This document shows positions 52,113 through 60,736 of a stretch of DNA of 64,000 bases, piece by piece. The DNA is from Salinactinospora qingdaonensis (GTDB lineage Bacteria > Actinomycetota > Actinomycetes > Streptosporangiales > Streptosporangiaceae), in contig NZ_BAABDD010000014.1 in assembly GCF_039539445.1 (NCBI RefSeq), positions 62,001 to 126,000 on the forward strand, read 5' to 3'. The position numbers and the translations under genes were made by a program. Position 1 is the stretch's first letter. Every line of letters starts with the position of its first letter. Below the pieces are notes generated by a model. That model was given only the letters and a program-made list of their open reading frames with translations, made no database searches and was not told the origin of the DNA.

Positions 52113-52211
52113 CGGGGGAGAGGCGGCGGAAACACCCGCCGCGGCGAACTAGCGAGATAACCGGATAAGACGTGCCCGCTGTTCCCTTTTGGTCACCGTA
52201 CAGCGGGCCGG

Positions 52212-52257
52212 GCGGCCGTGGGTATCGGGGAGATTCACCCACGGCCGCTGACCTTTT
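52212..52257 (+). terminator. Rho-independent terminator of the ThDP operon
   Basis: Perfect 12-bp stem (GCGGCCGTGGGT at 52212-52223, ACCCACGGCCGC at 52237-52248), 13-base loop, followed by TGACCTTTT. It marks the right end of the catabolic island. Confidence 0.8.
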
Positions 52258-52294
52258 CCCGGCGCCTTCCGCCTGCTTGAAGGCGCCCGCCGGG

Positions 52295-52486
52295 CTACAG
52301 CCGGTCGTGCTTCACCTCGGAGAGCAGGGCGGCCCACTCGGCGGGTGAGAACGCGAGATGCCCGCGCTCGCGGTGCTGAGTGTCGCGCACATAGACCGCG
52401 GCCACGGCCTCGGCCACCTCGACACAGTGCCCGCCGGTCTGGTTGCTGTAGCTGGACTTGTGCCAAACATGCTGGTTAGCGGTCAC
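52295..52486 (-). CDS. DUF397 protein, second
   Basis: Protein of 63 residues with the complete DUF397 pattern: WHKSSYSNQTGGHCVEVAE, VYVRDTQHRERGHLAFSPAEWAALL. It overlaps the stop of the XRE gene by four bases. Probable partner of that regulator. Confidence 0.9.
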   Translation of the reverse strand: MTANQHVWHKSSYSNQTGGHCVEVAEAVAAVYVRDTQHRERGHLAFSPAEWAALLSEVKHDRL

Positions 52487-53295
52487 TGGAATTCTCCTCT
52501 GATGCTTTCAATCAGCTCGCGGGACGCTGCTGGCGGCAGGGCTGCGCCTCGCAGGTCTCCGAAGTGGCGGTTGTATGCCGCTACTACCTCGGGCTCGTCA
52601 ACCGCTGTGGCTGACATGCGAGTTTCCATGTATAGGGCTTCGCCGCGCTCGGGCACGGCTACCAGCGAGAACGCTTCGGATAATCCGGGATGATGCTCAG
52701 TACTGAGTGGTATGACCTGCAAGGTGAGCCTTGACCCCGAAATGGCATCGAGTAAGCGCTTTAACTGCTGTGCCATGATCTCACGCCCACCAACGGGGCG
52801 GCGCAGAACCGCTTCGTCGAGGATCTCTACCAGGTGAGGGGGACGCTCCGAGGACAGGATCGACTGTCGGCTCATGCGAGCTGCGACTTGCTCCTCGATC
52901 TCGTCGTCGGTGTCGCCTGGCTGGCCCGCCCGCAGGATGGTACGAGCGTAATCATTGGTCTGGAGCAGTCCAGGGATGAGCATCGGGTTGTACTCGCGTA
53001 GTTCAGAGGCTTGCTGGATCAGAGAAGCTAGACCACGAAACCAGGAAGCGAGTCCGTTGCCCTTGTTCGCAGCATGCCATAGCCGAACTAGGGCGCCACC
53101 GCTTGAAAGGGCTTGGTCGATTCGTTCAACATAGTCCAGTTTTGGGGCTTGTGTGCCGCGCTCAAAAGCGCTCACCAGACCATAGGAAATTGAAACTCGA
53201 TCGCCCAGTTGTCCCTGCGTGAAGCCCTGCTGTTCACGCCATCGTCGCAACTCTCGACCGAACCCCACCCACTGTGGCTTAACTTTCTTCGGCAT
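52483..53295 (-). CDS. XRE-family regulator with DUF5753 domain, second (WhiJ-like)
   Basis: Regulator of 270 residues: helix-turn-helix at about 10-65 (LRRWREQQGFTQGQLGDRVS, ISYGLVSAFERGTQAPK), then DUF5753 with EYNPMLIPGLLQTNDYART and EILDEAVLRRPVGG. Base composition of this gene is lower in GC than its neighbours. Together with the downstream DUF397 gene and the divergent ATPase gene it forms the three-gene arrangement typical of whiJ/abaA-like loci, which affect development and antibiotic production in Streptomyces. Confidence 0.88.
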   Translation of the reverse strand: MPKKVKPQWVGFGRELRRWREQQGFTQGQLGDRVSISYGLVSAFERGTQAPKLDYVERIDQALSSGGALVRLWHAANKGNGLASWFRGLASLIQQASELREYNPMLIPGLLQTNDYARTILRAGQPGDTDDEIEEQVAARMSRQSILSSERPPHLVEILDEAVLRRPVGGREIMAQQLKRLLDAISGSRLTLQVIPLSTEHHPGLSEAFSLVAVPERGEALYMETRMSATAVDEPEVVAAYNRHFGDLRGAALPPAASRELIESIRGEFQ

Positions 53296-53653
53296 GGTTC
53301 AAGCATATTCAAACTCTGTTGAACCATGAAAAGGATGTCTGAAGAAAAATTAGCGTTTCAGTTCAAACTATAGACGCGCTGACCTGCTTTGGAGAGGCTT
53401 GCTGTAGAGCGCTATTTGGCGCTTGGCGGCGGCGAGTGCGCCGCTTGGAAGCTAAACGGCCCTACCCAGGTGTGGCCGCACCCGGTAGGGCCTGAGCCCT
53501 TCGACCTGAATGGAGCAGGTGAGGACCTGTGAGTAAGGCTAGTCGGTGTGCCGGGTTGTCCTGGCACGGCGGGGTTTTCGGGGCTGTGGTCCCGGTGGTT
53601 CGCCCGCGTGGTCGCCGTGTGCGCCCCTACGTGTTGAGGGTGGGTGAGCGGCG
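53296..53653. other. Divergent region with a stem-loop
   Basis: 358 bp without a supported gene. A perfect 9-bp inverted repeat GGCCCTACC (53458-53466) / GGTAGGGCC (53484-53492) lies in a possible transcribed leader of the anti-sigma-like gene. The part next to the XRE gene (53300-53370) is AT-rich and holds its promoter. Confidence 0.45.
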
Positions 53654-54106
53654 GTGATGGCGTGTGATCGTGCGTGGCGGCGCCGGTTTACCGGGGAGGC
53701 GTCGAGTGTGAAGACCGGCCGGGGCTGGCTGGAGTCGGTGGCGGCCGAGATGGGCGCGCCGCAGGAGCAGCAAGCCACCGCCGCGCTGTTGCTCTCGGAG
53801 ACGGCCACGAATGCGCTGCGGCATACGGCCAGCGGCGAGTGGGGCTACACGGTGTATGTGTGGGCACGCTTCGCCGGCTGGCTGCGCGTGGGGGTGCGTG
53901 ACGCCGGGAGTTCGTCCCGCCCGCGGGTGCAGGCCCGCGAGGCGAGCCCCGAGCGTGAGTCGGGCTATGGGCTGGCACTCGTCGAGGCGTTCGCCCATGC
54001 GTGGGGGCCGCTGCCGCCCGAGCAGGGTAGCGGGGTGTTCTTCGAGATTGCCTGGCAGCCGGTAGGGCCGCATCCTCCCGCGCCGCTGGATATGCCGAGG
54101 ATGTGA
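53654..54106 (+). CDS. Anti-sigma-factor-like ATPase (HATPase_c_2)
   Basis: Protein of about 150 residues with a Bergerat ATP-binding fold as in RsbW/SpoIIAB-type serine kinases: N-box LLLSETATNALRHT, G1 VRDAGSSSRP and G2 ESGYGLALVEAFA. In actinomycetes such proteins are encoded next to XRE/DUF397 genes and may bind regulators rather than sigma factors. GTG at 53654 or ATG at 53657 as start. Followed four bases later by a small gene. Confidence 0.83.
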   Translation: MMACDRAWRRRFTGEASSVKTGRGWLESVAAEMGAPQEQQATAALLLSETATNALRHTASGEWGYTVYVWARFAGWLRVGVRDAGSSSRPRVQAREASPERESGYGLALVEAFAHAWGPLPPEQGSGVFFEIAWQPVGPHPPAPLDMPRM

Positions 54107-54109
54107 GCG

Positions 54110-54388
54110 GTGATGGAGGTCTATCCCTGCCCCCAGGTGCGCCACCTGCGCACCGAGTTTCCCGACTACTGGATCTACCGCACCACCGTGGCGTGGTGCG
54201 CGGGCTATATCGCTGTGGCGGGCGAGACCGCGCTCGCCCACGGGAAGGCGCCCATGCTGGCCGCCTCGAGTGCCACCGAACTAGAAAAACGCCTGCACGC
54301 CCAGGACCCGCGGCCTCCACTGCCTAAGCGGGATCGCACGAGGCGCTATTGGCGCCCGTGGCCGGGGCGTGGCCCGGCTAGGGAGTAG
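54110..54388 (+). CDS. Small conserved-looking protein in the WhiJ-like cluster
   Basis: Protein of about 92 residues starting at GTG 54110 or ATG 54113. It has two Trp-containing beta-like strands (YWIYRTTVAWCAGYIAVAGE) and a basic C-terminus. No named family recognised, but short genes of this look often follow the anti-sigma-like ATPase in such clusters. Spacing of only a few bases implies co-translation. Confidence 0.65.
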   Translation: MMEVYPCPQVRHLRTEFPDYWIYRTTVAWCAGYIAVAGETALAHGKAPMLAASSATELEKRLHAQDPRPPLPKRDRTRRYWRPWPGRGPARE

Positions 54389-54559
54389 CGCTCGCTGAGA
54401 CTGCCCGGTCGGCCCACGAGGGTCCCCCGCGTGGGGCTCCTGTTGTGGGGGGTGCGGTGACCGTGGGAGGGGGCCGCACCCCCCACCCGGGCCGACCGGG
54501 CACCCCCCGTTGTTCTGTGCCTGACCTGTGTGTTGCACCCGTAAGGAAAGACCCTGTTC

Positions 54560-55159
54560 ATGACCACCACCCCCGACGCCCAGCCCCCCGCATCCCCCAA
54601 CGAGCGGCCCCCCGCATTCCCCGAGGAGCAGCCCCCCGCATTCCCCGAGGAGCGGCCCTGCGCATCCGCCGACGCCCAGTCCCGGGAGCATCCTGCGTTG
54701 GCGCGGCTGCATCGCTACAGCCCTCCGGAGGAGTTTCGGGTGGCTTATGAGGCCGGGATTGCCGTGGCGGCCATGGCCGCCCACACCGGCTGGAGCCTGC
54801 CCACCATCTACGCCCGCCTACGTGCTGCGGGCACCGCGATGGGGCCGGGGGCGCGCCCGCATGCCCTGCTCAATACTCTCGAGGTCATCCGCCTCTACCG
54901 CGATGAGGGCTGGTCGATGAACCGTCTGGCCGCCCATGTGGGGGTCAGCCTCGACACGATCAGCCGCCGCCTGCACGCCGCCGGCGTGGTGCGCACCCCC
55001 CACACCCCCAGCCCCACCCGCCTACACCCCGACGATGAGACCTTCGTGCTCTATCGCCACGGCACCCACCCCCGCGACATCGCCACCGCGCTGGGCCTCA
55101 ACCCCCGCACCGTCCAAAGCCGCCTGACCAAAGCCCGCGCCCGCGGCTGGATCACCTAA
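54560..55159 (+). CDS. DNA-binding protein with several helix-turn-helix units
   Basis: Protein of 199 residues. A Pro/Glu-rich N-terminus repeats PPAFPEE(Q/R) (about 14-35). Three helix-turn-helix-like units follow: GIAVAAMAAHTGWSLPTIYARL, EGWSMNRLAAHVGVSLDTIS and GTHPRDIATALGLNPRTVQS. The series resembles resolvase/transposase-type or sigma-factor-like HTH repeats, but no catalytic part is present. Likely a regulator or defence-related DNA-binding protein; it lies directly before the first CRISPR leader. Confidence 0.7.
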   Translation: MTTTPDAQPPASPNERPPAFPEEQPPAFPEERPCASADAQSREHPALARLHRYSPPEEFRVAYEAGIAVAAMAAHTGWSLPTIYARLRAAGTAMGPGARPHALLNTLEVIRLYRDEGWSMNRLAAHVGVSLDTISRRLHAAGVVRTPHTPSPTRLHPDDETFVLYRHGTHPRDIATALGLNPRTVQSRLTKARARGWIT

Positions 55160-55262
55160 CCACAACACCCACCCCCGGACAGCCGTCGCCACGGCTACAC
55201 TGCCGACCATGGGACACCAACCAACCCCTCTGCGAACCGTGCGGCCTATGCGGCATTCGCCC

Positions 55263-55321
55263 GATTCTCAACAAGTGGTCAAAACAGCTACTCACCGCTG
55301 ATAGCGCCGCAGGTCAACGAG
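55263..55321 (+). promoter_or_regulatory. CRISPR leader, array 1
   Basis: 59 bp starting GATTCTCAACAAGTGG and ending AGGTCAACGAG directly before the first repeat. It matches the leader of array 2 (60677-60736) at all but two positions and one added G. It marks the end where new spacers are inserted. Confidence 0.8.
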
Positions 55322-56447
55322 GTGCTCCCCGCGCACGCGGGGATGGTCCGCGCGCGGGGCACTGCCCGGTCTGGCCGTCGACGTGCTCCCCGCGCACGCG
55401 GGGATGGTCCGCGCGAGTCGGCATCGACCGTGCCGCCGTAGCGGTGCTCCCCGCGCACGCGGGGATGGTCCCGGCAAGTCATCGATCCACCGCTCATCGC
55501 GCTTGTGCTCCCCGCGCACGCGGGGATGGTCCCACGTGCCGGTAGAGGTCGCGCAAGCTGCCGGGGTGCTCCCCGCGCACGCGGGGATGGTCCCTCATGG
55601 CCACAACCATCGCCCCACCGATAATGGTGCTCCCCGCGCACGCGGGGATGGTCCCTACGGCCGGTCAGAGGAGACCAGCTCATGAGCGTGCTCCCCGCGC
55701 ACGCGGGGATGGTCCCATCAAAGCGCTGGCCGAGTACCTCGGGCACTCGTGCTCCCCGCGCACGCGGGGATGGTCCCCTCGGCCTCACCGTCAAGGACGG
55801 CGAAACCCCGTGCTCCCCGCGCACGCGGGGATGGTCCCCGCAGGAGGCTCGCCTCCTCCATGATCGCCCAGTGCTCCCCGCGCACGCGGGGATGGTCCAA
55901 TTGAGAAGTTGAGCGAAAAGTTCAACCGCTAGTGCTCCCCGCGCACGCGGGGATGGTCCCTGGACAATCAATCTAAAATGTTGTCGTCAATAGTGCTCCC
56001 CGCGCACGCGGGGATGGTCCCGGCAGCCGGTTGTTGACGTAGCCCCTCGCTTGGTGCTCCCCGCGCACGCGGAGATGGTCCCGGCAGCCGGTTGTTGACG
56101 TAGCCCCTCGCTTGGTGCTCCCCGCGCACGCGGGGATGGTCCAAGCCCGACGCCACCGGGCGGTCGGGCTCACTGGTGCTCCCCGCGCACGCGGGGATGG
56201 TCCCACGAGGAGCCCGAGGCAAAAGTCCCTGAGGGGGTGCTCCCCGCGCACGCGGGGATGGTCCCGGCGGCTCGCCGGTCGGGGAGGTGACCCGCCGGTG
56301 CTCCCCGCGCACGCGGGGATGGTCCCACCTTGGAACCACACCAGGTGGGGGAGGTCGTGTGCTCCCCGCGCACGCGGGGATGGTCCCCTACGGGTGCAGG
56401 CTGGAGCAGCTCGCCGAGGGTGCTCCCCGCGTATGCGGGGTTGTCTG
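55322..56447 (+). CRISPR. Type I-E CRISPR array 1 (19 repeats)
   Basis: Nineteen 28-bp repeats (GTGCTCCCCGCGCACG + CGGGGATGGTCC) at an exact 61-bp period with 33-base spacers, starts from 55322 to 56420. Repeat 13 (56054) has GGAGATGG instead of GGGGATGG; the last copy (56420) is degenerate (GCGTATGCGGGGTTGTCTG), marking the old end. Spacers 12 and 13 are identical. Leader on the left; transcription rightward. The repeat folds as CCCCGCG/CGCGGGG. Confidence 0.97.
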
Positions 56448-56608
56448 CCTTGTTCACCGGCCGGAATGGGTATTACTGCTGACCGATAAAACGGGCTGCC
56501 TTCACCTTGCTGTTGTTTAGCTCATAAAGTCGTGCGTTGGAGACGGCGCCTCCTGTCATTTCGGGAGAATGGGGCCGTTGTCAATCGAGTGGACAAGGTG
56601 GATAGAGC

Positions 56609-59600
56609 GTGCGGCGTCGGCAGCGGTTGGGGATGTTGCTCCAGCTCTTCCTCGTATTGGCGGCCAGCATGCTCGGTGTCGTCACGAACTATGCCACTGA
56701 CGGCGATGCTCCCTTTCCGCTCAATGTGGTGGAACAACTGGCCGTTCCGGGGTTGGCGCTGCTGGTTGTGGTGCTGGTTGTTGGCCACGTGATCGCTTAC
56801 CGAATGGAGAATCCACCCGCCCCTGCCCGCTCCTGGGATCGTCATCGCATCCCCTATCCAGGGCTGGAGGCATTCCAGGAAGACGAAGCAGCGGTTTTCT
56901 TCGGGCGTGAAGCCCAAACCGCGGAGATCCTGCGTCGCCTGCACGATTCGGGGACGGATGCCAACAGTCGGTTCCTGGCTATCGTCGGTGCCTCTGGAAG
57001 CGGAAAATCTTCACTGGTGCAGGCGGGGGTACTGCCTCGGGTGCGGGCGCAGCGGTGGATAGTGCTGGGGCCGATCGTGCCGGGCACCGATCCCCTTGGC
57101 GCGTTGGCCCGCTCGCTTGCGGCGCTGCTCGGTGAACCGGCCGAGACGGTGACCCGAAGGCTGCGCCGTGACAGCACCGAGTTGGCTAGGCTGCTCGGTA
57201 AGGCCCGCCGTGCCTCGGGGCGTCGGTTCGGGCGCACACTACTGGTCGTTGATCAGCTAGAGGAGTTGGTTTCGCTCAGTGGAGAGCGCGATCGAGACGT
57301 GTTTTTGCGCTGCCTGGAGGGCGCGCTCCGCCACGATCGCCACTTCCACGTTGTCGCCACCCTCCGCGTCGAGTTCCTCGGTGACCTGCTGGCCTGCCAG
57401 CACGCTGGCCTGTTCACCAGTCCGGTAGCGATCGGGGCGCTCGACCACTCGGGGATTACCGAAGTCATCGAAGGGCCTGCCGAAGCCGCGGGGATGGAGT
57501 TGGAACCCGGGTTGGTCGAGCGGATTGTCGCCGACACCGGCAGCGGTGATGCCCTGCCCCTTCTCGCCTATCTGTTGCAAGAGCTGTACCTGCGCGTGGG
57601 GTCCGGTCACACTGCGACGATGCAGGACTATCTGGCGGTGGGCGGTGTTGAGGGGGCGCTCGCTCGTCACGCTGACCAGGTCGTGGCCGAACTCCGCGAT
57701 GAGGAGGACATCTCCGATGTGCTGCGCGTCCTGTTGCTGTTCGTCAGTGTCACCAGCAACGACGCCACCCGGCGGCGAGTCGAGCTGAACACGTTGCAGC
57801 CTGCCCAACGGCGCGTGGTGGATGCCTTCGTCGATGCGCGCCTGCTCGTCTCCGACGTCAGCAACGGCACACCTACGGCCCAAGTCACCCACGAGGCACT
57901 GTTTCGGCAGTGGGCACCGTTACGGCAGGAGGTGGAGGCACACGCCGAGCGGCTGCGCCAGCGCGCCGAACTTGAACGGTGGGCCGCCGATTGGGAGAGG
58001 GCCGACCGCAGCTCCGACTACCTCCTGAGCGGAGATCGGCTGGCGTTGGCTGAGCAGTGGCTGGAGGGATTGGCCCAGGCGGGCCAGGACACGCCCATGC
58101 TCGTGGCCTTCGTCGACGCCTCTCGGCGCCGGGATCGTGGGTTTTTGCGGCGGGTCTCGCACGGTATCGCGGACTATGTGCTGGCCAACGTCGAGCGCTA
58201 CCCCGAGTTGGCTGTGCTGCTGTCGCTGGCTGCTCTGAGCGAGTGCGAGCCCACTCCGTTGGCGCGGCGCGCCCTGATGACGGCGCTGTCCTTCAGCCAC
58301 GGCCGACTCGTGTTGAAAGGCCACAAGGATACGGTGCGCAACCTCGCCTGGTCGCCCAGTGGCCGCATGATCGCCACCGCATCCCGTGATGGGACCGCCC
58401 GGATCTGGGATGCCAACACCGGGGAGTCACTGCGTGAGCTGACAGGGCACCTGGGGATGGTGGAGATGATCACCTGGGCATCCGACTCGACCCGCGTCGC
58501 CACCGCATCGCGTGACGGCACGGTACGGCTGTGGAACGCCGAGACTGGGAAAGTGTTGCTGCGCCTGACCGACGCCACCGATGTCGTGCGCGGGGTGGCT
58601 TGGAGCCCGTGCGGAAAATGGGTGGCAGGTGCCTCCCGCGATGAGGTCGTCCGCGTCTGGGAGGCGGCCACAGGGCGGCTGGCTTTCCAACTCCTCGGCC
58701 ATCGAGACAACGTGTTAGGGATTGCCTGGTCGCCAGACGGAACGCGATTGGCGACCGCCTCCCACGACCAGACCGTGATCGTATGGAACATCACCACCGG
58801 TGAGCCCGAACTCACCCTTGAGGGGCATCAGGACTTCGTGGAAGGGGTCACTTGGTCTCCTGACGGACAGCGCATTGCCACGGGCTCGGGGGATCACACG
58901 GTGCGTGTGTGGGACGCGAGTGAGGCGCGTCAACTTCTGCTGATTCGCGGCCACCGGGATCGCGTGTGGAACGTGGCCTGGTCGCCTGACGGGCGCCACT
59001 TGGCCACCGCCTCGGCCGACCGTACCGCGCGGGTATTCTCCGTTGCCGATGCCGAGGAGATAGCCGTACTGCGGGGCCACGATGACGGAGTCTGGGGCGT
59101 GGTGTGGTCCCCTGAAGGCAATCAGCTTGCGACCGGCTCCGAGGACGCTACCGCCCGGGTCTGGGACTTGATGCCGCGCTCCATCGAACAGGGGATGCGT
59201 GTGGAGCACATGGCACCCGTGACATCAGTGTCGTGCGATTCCGGCGGTGCTCTCGTCGTCAGTGGTTCCGAGGACGGCACGCTGTACGTGGGCGGCTTCG
59301 ATTCATCGAGCGGAAGCGTTCGGGTGAGCGGACACCAGGGCAAGGTTCGCGACACCGCGGTCTCTGCTGACGGACGCCGCCTTATCTCCTGCGGTACCGA
59401 TCGCCGTGCCCTGATCTGGGACCTCACTATCCCTGATGTTCGAGAACCGAGTTTCGTGCTCGGCCATGAGGGCGCGATCGTGGAAGCGGTGGCATGGTCC
59501 CCCGATGGGGCCAGGGTCGCCACCGGCGGCCAAGACGGTCGGATTCGGATCTGGGACGCCCACGACGGCTCTCTGCTGACCGTGCTCATTGGACATCAAG

Positions 59601-60202
59601 ACTGGGTCGTCAGCCTCGCCTGGTCACCCAGTGGTCGCATGATCGCCTCCACCTCCGACGATCGCACCGCCCGTGTCTGGAACCTCGCTACCGGCCAGGA
59701 GAACGCCGTGCTGCACGGGCATGAGAACTGGGTGGATTCGGTCTCCTGGTCCCCCGACGAGACCCGCGTCGTTACCTCGTCAGCCGATTGGACGGCCCGT
59801 ATCTGGAACCTCGCCTCCGGAAAGGTGGCCACTACGCTGCGCGGCCACGAAGGACGGATTCCAGGCGTGGCATGGTCACCGGACGGCACGCGGATCGCCA
59901 CCGCCTCCCACGACCACACAATTCGGGTATGGCCGGCTGGCGGCGGTGAGGATGCCGATGTGATCGGCATCAACCGCGACCGCGCCACCTGTGTGAACTG
60001 GACTCCTGACTCCCGTTATGTGATCACCGGCTCCCACGACACCACGGTGCGGCTATGGCGTGCCGAGGTCGACATAAAGGAGTTGCAGGACCTTGCGCGT
60101 AAACGGGTATTCCGTGCGCTGACCCCCGAAGAGCGCCACGCCCACATGCTCGCTGTGCCCGACGACGCCTCAGAACCCCTGGGGGAAGGCGAGGCTCAGT
60201 AA
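56609..60202 (+). CDS. Membrane-anchored STAND ATPase with 14 WD40 repeats
   Basis: Protein of 1197 residues. Two hydrophobic segments (8-25 and 46-64) anchor it. An nSTAND1-type NTPase follows: YPGLEAFQEDEAAVFFGR, Walker A GASGSGKSS (127-135), Walker B LLVVDQLEEL (211-220). A helical arm leads to about 14 WD40 units (from about 570 to 1165), each with WSPDG and A/VRVWD-type ends, enough for two seven-bladed propellers. Such proteins sense a ligand through the propellers and oligomerise. No catalytic effector domain was seen. Lying between two CRISPR arrays suggests a defence or stress role, but this is inference. GTG start. Confidence 0.88.
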   Translation: MRRRQRLGMLLQLFLVLAASMLGVVTNYATDGDAPFPLNVVEQLAVPGLALLVVVLVVGHVIAYRMENPPAPARSWDRHRIPYPGLEAFQEDEAAVFFGREAQTAEILRRLHDSGTDANSRFLAIVGASGSGKSSLVQAGVLPRVRAQRWIVLGPIVPGTDPLGALARSLAALLGEPAETVTRRLRRDSTELARLLGKARRASGRRFGRTLLVVDQLEELVSLSGERDRDVFLRCLEGALRHDRHFHVVATLRVEFLGDLLACQHAGLFTSPVAIGALDHSGITEVIEGPAEAAGMELEPGLVERIVADTGSGDALPLLAYLLQELYLRVGSGHTATMQDYLAVGGVEGALARHADQVVAELRDEEDISDVLRVLLLFVSVTSNDATRRRVELNTLQPAQRRVVDAFVDARLLVSDVSNGTPTAQVTHEALFRQWAPLRQEVEAHAERLRQRAELERWAADWERADRSSDYLLSGDRLALAEQWLEGLAQAGQDTPMLVAFVDASRRRDRGFLRRVSHGIADYVLANVERYPELAVLLSLAALSECEPTPLARRALMTALSFSHGRLVLKGHKDTVRNLAWSPSGRMIATASRDGTARIWDANTGESLRELTGHLGMVEMITWASDSTRVATASRDGTVRLWNAETGKVLLRLTDATDVVRGVAWSPCGKWVAGASRDEVVRVWEAATGRLAFQLLGHRDNVLGIAWSPDGTRLATASHDQTVIVWNITTGEPELTLEGHQDFVEGVTWSPDGQRIATGSGDHTVRVWDASEARQLLLIRGHRDRVWNVAWSPDGRHLATASADRTARVFSVADAEEIAVLRGHDDGVWGVVWSPEGNQLATGSEDATARVWDLMPRSIEQGMRVEHMAPVTSVSCDSGGALVVSGSEDGTLYVGGFDSSSGSVRVSGHQGKVRDTAVSADGRRLISCGTDRRALIWDLTIPDVREPSFVLGHEGAIVEAVAWSPDGARVATGGQDGRIRIWDAHDGSLLTVLIGHQDWVVSLAWSPSGRMIASTSDDRTARVWNLATGQENAVLHGHENWVDSVSWSPDETRVVTSSADWTARIWNLASGKVATTLRGHEGRIPGVAWSPDGTRIATASHDHTIRVWPAGGGEDADVIGINRDRATCVNWTPDSRYVITGSHDTTVRLWRAEVDIKELQDLARKRVFRALTPEERHAHMLAVPDDASEPLGEGEAQ

Positions 60203-60624
60203 ACCCGTTCCACCTCACGGACATCGGTTTCGACCAGGTAATCCTTGGGGTCGAGATCCATCCCCTCCCGGGCCGAGGAAGCCCAGTACTTTTGATTTCG
60301 CTCCGCGAAACTCTCCGGGCCGTCGTAGGAGATCGTCCAAATGAACTTGTTGCGCTCCCGGTCGACCCACGCTTCGCCCAGGGTGAATCCAAATTCCAGC
60401 CGCAACGGCACGATCTCCTCCCGCCACCGCTGTACCCACTCATCGAGTAGGCCCTCCCGCACGGTGTAGGTCCGCACCTGCGTGGTCGCCAATAGCGCCT
60501 CCTGAAAAGAGCTTCCAACAAGGCTTACAGGATCATTCTTCCTGACAGCGTGGAAGCCAGCACCCAGGAGTCCCCCATAAACGGCCGCCGAGATTACATA
60601 ACCGCCGCTAAACTGCTCAACCAT
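60196..60624 (-). CDS. NIPSNAP/ABM-like small protein with N-terminal hydrophobic segment
   Basis: Protein of 142 residues. A hydrophobic start (GGYVISAAVYGGLLGAGF) precedes a domain like dimeric alpha/beta-barrel NIPSNAP or antibiotic-monooxygenase folds: VRTYTVREGLLDEWVQRW, FTLGEAWVDRERNKFIWTISY, and DGPESFAERNQKYW. Function unknown. It overlaps the STAND gene tail to tail by 7 bp. Confidence 0.65.
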   Translation of the reverse strand: MVEQFSGGYVISAAVYGGLLGAGFHAVRKNDPVSLVGSSFQEALLATTQVRTYTVREGLLDEWVQRWREEIVPLRLEFGFTLGEAWVDRERNKFIWTISYDGPESFAERNQKYWASSAREGMDLDPKDYLVETDVREVERVY

Positions 60625-60676
60625 GGCCCTGCATTCTGATCTCGCGTACCTTGCGGGTGTTTTGTGGTTTTTGTCT

Positions 60677-60736
60677 GATTCTCAACAAGTGGCCAAAACA
60701 GCCACTCACCGCTGATAGCGCCGCAGGTCAACGAGG
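60677..60736 (+). promoter_or_regulatory. CRISPR leader, array 2
   Basis: 60 bp starting GATTCTCAACAAGTGG, near-identical to the leader of array 1, directly before the first repeat. Sequence further upstream (TTTTGTGGTTTTTG) is T-rich and differs from array 1. Confidence 0.8.

Noticed and set aside
55288..56457. Open frames within CRISPR array 1 on both strands
   Set aside because: They arise from the 61-bp period and GC-rich repeats (repeated RARGAP or SPRTRGWS units), not from coding selection.
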